A DNA stretch of 64,000 bases from Erinaceus europaeus (lineage: Eukaryota > Chordata > Mammalia > Eulipotyphla > Erinaceidae), in assembly GCF_950295315.1 (NCBI RefSeq), contig NC_080164.1:107221587-107285586 (forward strand), written 5' to 3'. The notes beneath the pieces were generated by a model, which was given only the letters and a program-made list of their open reading frames with translations, did not search any database and was not told the origin of the DNA. Positions 11,353 through 64,000 of this stretch are shown piece by piece. Within the stretch, counting starts at the first letter, position 1; each line of letters opens with the position of its first letter. Made by a program: the position numbers and the translations under genes.

Positions 11353-12688
11353 ACAGGAGGGGGAGTTAAATTTCAGGAGAACAAAATAATCTCAGGATGA
11401 GTCAGCCTCCCCAGCATGAGGCACCAATCACTTCAGCTGTATGCTGGACCCTCTCTATTCTACAAGAATGAGTTGCCCAGCCAGGCTCCAACCTCCCCCC
11501 CCCCCAGGAGGTTATCATTCTCTACTTTGAAATTACAATCTAATTCTGTTCACCTGACTTTCATACCGTCTCCTGTTGGAGCAGACCTGAAGATAAACAG
11601 AGAGACCACCACTGAAGAAAGTCTTTAGCTGTGAGATGGCACAAGGTGGGAATGCTTTTTCTGCCTGCCATGTGTTTCCCAGAAAACACAGCAGGGTCCA
11701 CTGTAGCCTACAGGTTGACATGTCTTCTGGATGAGGAGAGGACAGTCTCTGGGTTCAGTCACTTTGCCTCTGATGATCCTCTTACTGGAGGGCTCCCAAG
11801 GAGGCTGGGCTGGTCCTCAGCACAGGGAAGGAGGCAGGCCTTGCTCCTGCGTAGGAAAAGAGGAGGTCTCCCCTCCCCTAGGAGAGAAGCCCTTCCCTCA
11901 CTGGCTCACGGACACATAGTGGGTCTGCAAAAGAGAACCAGATTCTTCTCACAGTGGCACAGAACACCTTCACTCCCTCCGTTTCATCTGGAGCTGCTGG
12001 TGGTCACCTGTGGGGGGCTGGACCCCCCCTCTCCCCCTGTGCCAGGCACAGAGTGGTCCTGGAGAGGTAGTACCTGTCCCCAGGTGCATTCACATTGCTG
12101 TGGCAGCCCCCCACCCCCAGGAGAGAAGCCCCTTGTCAAGCTGGCCAGAGTGGTGGCTTTGCAGTGAGCTCTGTCCCAGGCTACCAGCCTGTCTCACTTT
12201 GCAGAGTGAGGTGACACTTGGCCAGTGGGTGACCCCATCTTGCTTGTACACCCAACAGTCTTCCTGGAAAGAGCCTTCTCTCTGTGGTCCTTGAAGCCAG
12301 GACAGTAAACACCTTCAGGCAGATGTCTACATCACCAGCTTGCTTTTGGCAAAAATAAAAACAAAATCCTCTTTTGAAAACAAAGAAAAAAATAAAAATA
12401 AATGGTGAAAGTCTGACATACCAGGCTTTCTCAGAAAGCATCAAGCATCTCAAGTCCACTGGATAAGCCACCAGGGCATCTCTCCTTCCCATAAACAGAC
12501 AGGCAGATATAGGGTGAAACTTCCGTCTGTCCAGATTGCTCCCTGAGAGGTGAGGTGAGCCCGCAGGGGAGCAGGGGACGGCTGGTATGGAGGGCTTGTC
12601 ACTTGCACGTTTCTGGAAGGGTGCTGGTTTTGCCACTAGCTGGAAGGGGAAACTGCTTGCTCTGGAAGTGCCAGCCCAGGCCCTCGCC

Positions 12689-59805
<47,117 letters not shown>

Positions 59806-59974
59806 GTTATCCAGAACGTCCGCTGAAGAGAGGAAAGAGGGAGAGCTTAGGACTCTGTGGGGTATGTCACTCCAGCCAAGTCTTTTGTCCAAAGGATGAG
59901 ACAAAACTCCTGGTACTTACAGATTCTAACAGAAAACATTTTTTTTAATGTTTGCAATACAAGAGGTATACTTT

Positions 59975-60473
59975 CTTTTTAAAATTTTTTTATCATCTTT
60001 CTTTATTTACTGGATAGAGACAGTCAGAAATTGAGAGGGTAGGGAACGATAGAGAGGGAGAGAGACAGAGAGATACCTGCAGCCCTGGTTCACCACTCAC
60101 AAAGCTTTCCTTCCCCCTGCAGGTGGGGACTGGAGGCTCAAACCTGGGTCCTTGCACATTGTAACATATGTGCTCAACCAGGTGCACCACCACCTGGTCC
60201 CTTGTACTTTCTATATGTTATATTCTGGGAATGGAATGCAGAAATTCGCATAACCTTTTCAGGTTTTTTATTATTATCATCTCTATTTATTGGATAGAGA
60301 CAATCAGAAATCAAGCAGAAAGGGGGAGATAGAGAAAGAGAGAGATGGAGATACCTGCAGCCCTGCTTCACCACTTGTGAAGCTTTCCCCTTACAGGTGG
60401 GGACCAGGGAATTGAAACCAGATCCTTGTGCATTGTAACATGTGTGTTCAGATAGGTGTGCTACCACCTGGTT
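59975..60473 (-). mobile_element. Two reversed A SINEs
   Basis: Copies at 59975-60202 and 60262-60473, both nearly complete. Confidence 0.9.
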
Positions 60474-60477
60474 TCTA

Positions 60478-60825
60478 TTTTGTTTTGTTGTGTACCAGAA
60501 CCCTGCTCAGCTCTGGATGATGGTGGTGCCAGGGATTAAACCTGGGACTTTAGAGCCTCAGGCAGGAAACGCTTTTGCAGAACCATTATGCTATCTTCCC
60601 AATCCTATTTATTTGTTTGTTTGTTTATTTATTTATTTTTATAGTGACAGAGGGAAACTGAGAGAAAAAGGAAGTTGGATAGGCAGAGAAACAGAGGCCC
60701 AGCTGCAGCACTGCTTCACTACTCATGAAGCTTCCCTCCCACCAATGGGGACTAGGGGCTTGAACCCTGGTCCTCACAGTTAATAACCTGTGCACTCAAC
60801 CCGGTGTGCAATGCCTGGCTCTTCA
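60478..60825 (-). mobile_element. Reversed C SINE and reversed A SINE
   Basis: C 60478-60607 ('ccctgctcagctctggatga'); A 60608-60822 with (GTTT)n tail. Confidence 0.85.
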
Positions 60826-61084
60826 TTGAAGTCTCTTTGTATAACCATTAGGCAAGCTCTGCAACCCCGTGACAGTTTTCATATGCTAAATTATAATCAC
60901 TGCATTGCATCTCAGGCTAAAAATTGATGGGATGAAAAGGGGAAACTAGGACCCAAAGTCCCAGTAATGAGGACACAGTGGAGACACAATGGGGCTAGCT
61001 CTGACACCACAATTATGTGAATCTGAAAGCCATCCCTGTTTCAATATCTTCTTTTGCAGGATCTCTTGGTTTTAGGTATATCAC

Positions 61085-61100
61085 AGTTCCTTTCTCTCTC

Positions 61101-61147
<47 letters not shown>

Positions 61148-61312
61148 TTGAGGAAGGGGAGGTAGAAAGAGAGAGAGACAGAGATATGCTTGCAGCACTA
61201 CTTCTCCACTCATGAAGCTTCCCCCCCTTTCAGGTGGGAACCAGGGGCTTGAACCTGCGTCCTTGCAAACTATAATGTGTGCACTTAACCAGGTGCACCA
61301 CCACCTGACCCC
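61085..61312 (-). mobile_element. SINE, family A, with (CT)n
   Basis: (CT)n 61092-61147 in place of the tail, then a body with a complete reversed head. Confidence 0.85.
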
Positions 61313-61342
61313 CACAGTTTCTAAATATAAAACAATGTAAAG

Positions 61343-61492
61343 ACAGGGCTCAAGAGATAGCTCACTCAAAATGCATGGCTTACCATAGGCTCAAGGACTG
61401 ACACCCTCAGGTACATCAGAAGACCCAAGAAAGCCCCACAGAACAGCTGTGATATCTCTCCCTATTTCTCTCTCTCTGAAACTAAAATGTAA
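61343..61492 (+). mobile_element. SINE, family D
   Basis: 'caagagatagctcactcaaa' head, diverged B box. Confidence 0.65.
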
Positions 61493-61789
61493 AAAAAATC
61501 CATCTGGGAGCAAGGGAATCATGAGGTTCCTACAATGCAAAAATAAATGTTTATATATGGTGAATTAAGTACATTGATTCACTGTGTCAGAATTTCTTCT
61601 TCTCGTCAGATTTAATTTGTTTCTCTCAGATGCACATAAGATACACAGCTAACCCATCATCACCAGGCCATTTGTAACACATGGGTTGAGCTGAGTGCAC
61701 CAGCATCTGGCCCTGTTCAGGTCATTTGTGATATCACTAACATGTTCTTGGAAACTCTATCTTGAATTGTAAAGATGTGTGAGGCTATT

Positions 61790-62247
61790 AGGGGCTGGGT
61801 AGGGGCACACCTACTGAGTACACATGTAACAATGCCCTAGGAAGCAGGTTCAAGCCCCTGGTTCCCACTAGCAGGGTGGAAGTTTCTACAGTGGTGAAGC
61901 AGGACTGCAATTGTCTCTCTGTATCCCCCTTCTGTCTCGATTTCTGGCTGTCTCTATCTAACAAATAAATAAGGTAAAAAGTTAAGGGGGCCAGGCACTG
62001 GTGTACCAGGTTAAATACACAATATATTAAGTGCAAGAACTTGTGCAAGGATCTGAACTTGAGCCCCTGGCTCCTCACCTGCAGGGAGAAAGTTTCACAA
62101 GTAGTGAAGTAGGTCTGCAGGTGTCTCTATATCTCCCCGTTCTCTCTCAATTTCTCTCTGTCCTATCCAATAAAATGGGGGGAAAAATGGCCAACAAGAG
62201 CAGTGGATTTGTAGTACCAGACTCAAGCCCCAGAGGCAAAAAAAGGA
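61790..62247 (+). mobile_element. Two tandem A SINEs, the second with module
   Basis: 61790-61983 and 61986-62247; the second ends 'caagccccagaggcaaaaaa'. Confidence 0.9.
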
Positions 62248-62597
62248 AATCAGAAGGCACAGTATTTGAGGTATTTGAGGGCTACCTCCCAGCCACTCCA
62301 AACAGGTCCTTACTATGGGATTGATCACTGGGCCATGGAACACTGTCCCAGGTAGCACACATATTAATCTGTCTGTATTCACACTTTAATGTGTGGCAAA
62401 GCCAAGCAACTCATTCTGCATTTCAAGTTATCTCCAGTCTGTTTGGTGGCAAGAAAACAGTATCTGAGTCTAATAGCTACAGGCGAGTTTTATAATAAGC
62501 TGGATTTCAAATGCTGGCTAAAGAAAGCCACAATGATCTTTTCTATAAAGACTGTGATGAAATATTGTTCCTTAGCCTTTAAAAAATACTAACATTT

Positions 62598-63108
62598 AGG
62601 ACAGAGTGGTGGCGAAGCTGGTTGAGTGCACATGTTACAGTGCACAAGGACCCAGGTTCTAGCCCTTGGTCCCCTCCTGCAGTGGGGGGAAGCTTCAAAA
62701 GTGGCAAAGTAGGGCAGCAGGTGTCTCTCTTTCTCTCTCCACCTCTATCTCTCCCTTCTCCCTTCTCCCTCAATTTCTGACTGACTCTATTCAATAAATA
62801 AATAGATATAATACCAAAAAAAAAAAAAAAAAAAACAGAGGGACTCAGGCAGTAGTGCAGCGGTGCACATGTGGTGCAATGTGCAAGGACCAGTATAAGG
62901 ATCCTGGTTCGAGCCCCCAGCTCCCCACCTGCAGGGGAGTTGCTTCACAAGCGTTGAAGCAGGTCTACAGGTATCTATCCTTCTCTCCTCCTCTCTTGTC
63001 TTCCCCTCCTCTCTCCATTTCTCTCTGTCTTATCCAACAACAATGACAATAATAATAACTACAACAATAAAACAAGGGCAACAAAAGGGAACAAATATTA
63101 AAAAAAAC
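62598..63108 (+). mobile_element. A SINE followed directly by B SINE
   Basis: A 62598-62836 with an A19 tail; B 62840-63108 from 'gggactcaggcagtagtgca' to 'acaagggcaacaaaaggg'. The B copy apparently used the A tail as target. Confidence 0.92.
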
Positions 63109-63621
63109 ACAGAATGATATTTTAAAAAAATACTTAACATTTTAACAGGCAGTAAGGATATACATTGTTTTCCAAGAAACATATTCACAAGAACAAGACA
63201 AAATAGTGAGAAAAGTATTGGCAAGTTCACAGTAAACACTCCATTTCCATAAACCCAATGAACAGATCACATCTTGAATGAAGGCACAAGGCTGTCTCAT
63301 GCAATGGAAACAGGTAGAGGTGCTGAGATGACAGAATGCCTGCTTTTCATTAGCATTATTAAATGAGTAGGTAGTTCAGTTTAATCCTGAGACGGAAAGT
63401 TCTTCACTTGCTCTTCTAGCAATAATCAAATCAGGAGAGGAACTTAGATAAAAATGTGCCATTGCTACTAGGGAATCAATTAAACTATGTGTTCAATTTC
63501 CTGTGAAATGAAAACCATTATCCCACAACTCACACTATTTGAAACCAGCAGATACAATTAAAACAACCCAATGATGATTTGGAGGTGAGTAGAGAGATGT
63601 TAAGGGAAAGAGAAGAAAGGG

Positions 63622-63623
63622 AA

Positions 63624-63666
<43 letters not shown>

Positions 63667-63668
63667 AT
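63622..63668. repeat. (AAAT)n microsatellite
   Basis: About 11 perfect AAAT units. Confidence 0.95.
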
Positions 63669-63684
63669 AGATGAGAACAGTGAC

Positions 63685-63790
63685 CGGAAGGAAATCCAGT
63701 GCAAGAAGTGTCAGACTCTCAACTGTGAGGTCCTGAGTTCTAAGCCTGACATCACTGGAGCAGACTGACACTTTGGTTATCTCTCCCCCT
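63685..63790 (+). mobile_element. SINE, family E, partial
   Basis: 'gtcagactctcaactgtgag' and 'gtcctgagttctaagcctga'. Confidence 0.65.
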
Positions 63791-64000
63791 AAACAAACAC
63801 ACACACACAGACAGAAACTCTTGGAAAGCTATGAACATTGCTTCAAAGATATAATGCTAAGACTTTTTAAGGCTTTATCAGGGAGCTAAAGGCTTTTAAC
63901 ATAGTTTTTGGTGCACAGTGTTGGAGGTCAGCATCTGTGTATACTATTGCGTCACCAAACATCAGCTTTCCCTCCTCCGCCATCCATGGGTACAATCTAT

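Larger units (their letters stand above)
8800..12688 (-). other. BMPR1B: BMPR1B 3' UTR (3' end inferred)
   Basis: Sequence after the stop is mostly unique and low in SINEs compared with the rest of the window, as expected for a conserved long UTR. It contains one family A SINE in the mRNA sense direction (9927-10127), a family D fragment in antisense (11240-11352), and a C11 and a G12 run (10031, 10152). The far end is placed at paired AATAAA signals at 8852-8818. The length, about 3.9 kb, is similar to what I recall for human. Single-exon continuity is inferred; no donor or acceptor was demanded by the sequence. Confidence 0.6.
59823..64000 (-). other. BMPR1B: Intron upstream of the ATG exon (continues beyond the window)
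   Basis: A clear acceptor at 59823-59824 shows that the transcript enters from a further upstream exon. None was found here, in line with the very long 5' introns I recall for this gene. It carries nine or more SINEs. 60830-61085, 61500-61785, 62250-62595, 63110-63620 and 63795-64000 are unique AT-rich DNA with no recognised feature. Confidence 0.75.

Noticed and set aside
11631..12167. 178-codon open frame on the plus strand
   Set aside because: Antisense to the BMPR1B 3' UTR, with no protein resemblance; probably chance.

Overview
This is vertebrate nuclear DNA, almost certainly from a hedgehog (Erinaceidae, probably Erinaceus). It carries one gene: the complete coding part of BMPR1B (bone morphogenetic protein receptor type 1B), on the minus strand. 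The organism call rests on the dominant repeats, which I recognise from memory as the tRNA-derived SINEs typical of hedgehog. No search was run.

BMPR1B is split into ten coding exons from 59805 (ATG) down to 12689 (stop). All splice sites are GT-AG, all phases match, and the exons join to 1,509 nt = 502 codons plus stop, the length I know for the mammalian protein. In order the exons encode the signal/ligand-binding region with ten cysteines, the C-terminal ectodomain, the transmembrane helix, the GS box and the serine/threonine kinase. All key catalytic residues are present, so the gene looks intact. The ATG exon starts with a splice acceptor, so the 5' UTR exons and promoter lie beyond 64000. 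A 3' UTR of about 3.9 kb probably ends near 8800 at a pair of poly(A) signals. From 1 to about 8790 the DNA is intergenic or belongs to the 3' end of the next gene. In human the convergent neighbour is UNC5C, and a possible UNC5C 3' end is noted near 480-900.

Introns and flanks are packed with retroposons. Family letters used below: A = SINE with a 'ggttcaagccc' B box, a T/C-rich middle and an 'ctatccaataaa' end; B = SINE starting 'gggagtcgggctgtagcgc' and ending 'acaagggcaacaaaagg'; M = an extra 3' module ('aaaatggcc' ... 'ctggaggcaaa') carried by some A and B copies; C = short SINE 'ggctggggagatagcatagtgg' ... 'gagcagtgctctggt'; D = short SINE 'agatagctcacttggatagtgc'; E = short SINE 'gtggttaa..gttgg..ctct' ... 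'gaggtcctgagtt'; L = 3' ends of LINE-1 (L1) elements, including a young hedgehog type ending 'ggtggtgggaattgtgtgg' ... 'aataaa'. A decayed L1 ORF2 (39.3-41.4 kb), a solo LTR (15.3 kb), a class-II-like LTR with a lysine primer site (29.1 kb), and long simple repeats complete the picture.

The most unusual structures are: a recent ~590-bp inverted duplication (41447-42035 / 43012-43600) close to a kinase exon; a short telomere-like array inside a SINE (35774); a 125-bp perfectly alternating purine/pyrimidine tract (5969); a 537-bp pure pyrimidine tract (30631); and a 535-bp insert with 17-bp target duplications that has only a SINE tail (53286-53820). I found no new protein system.
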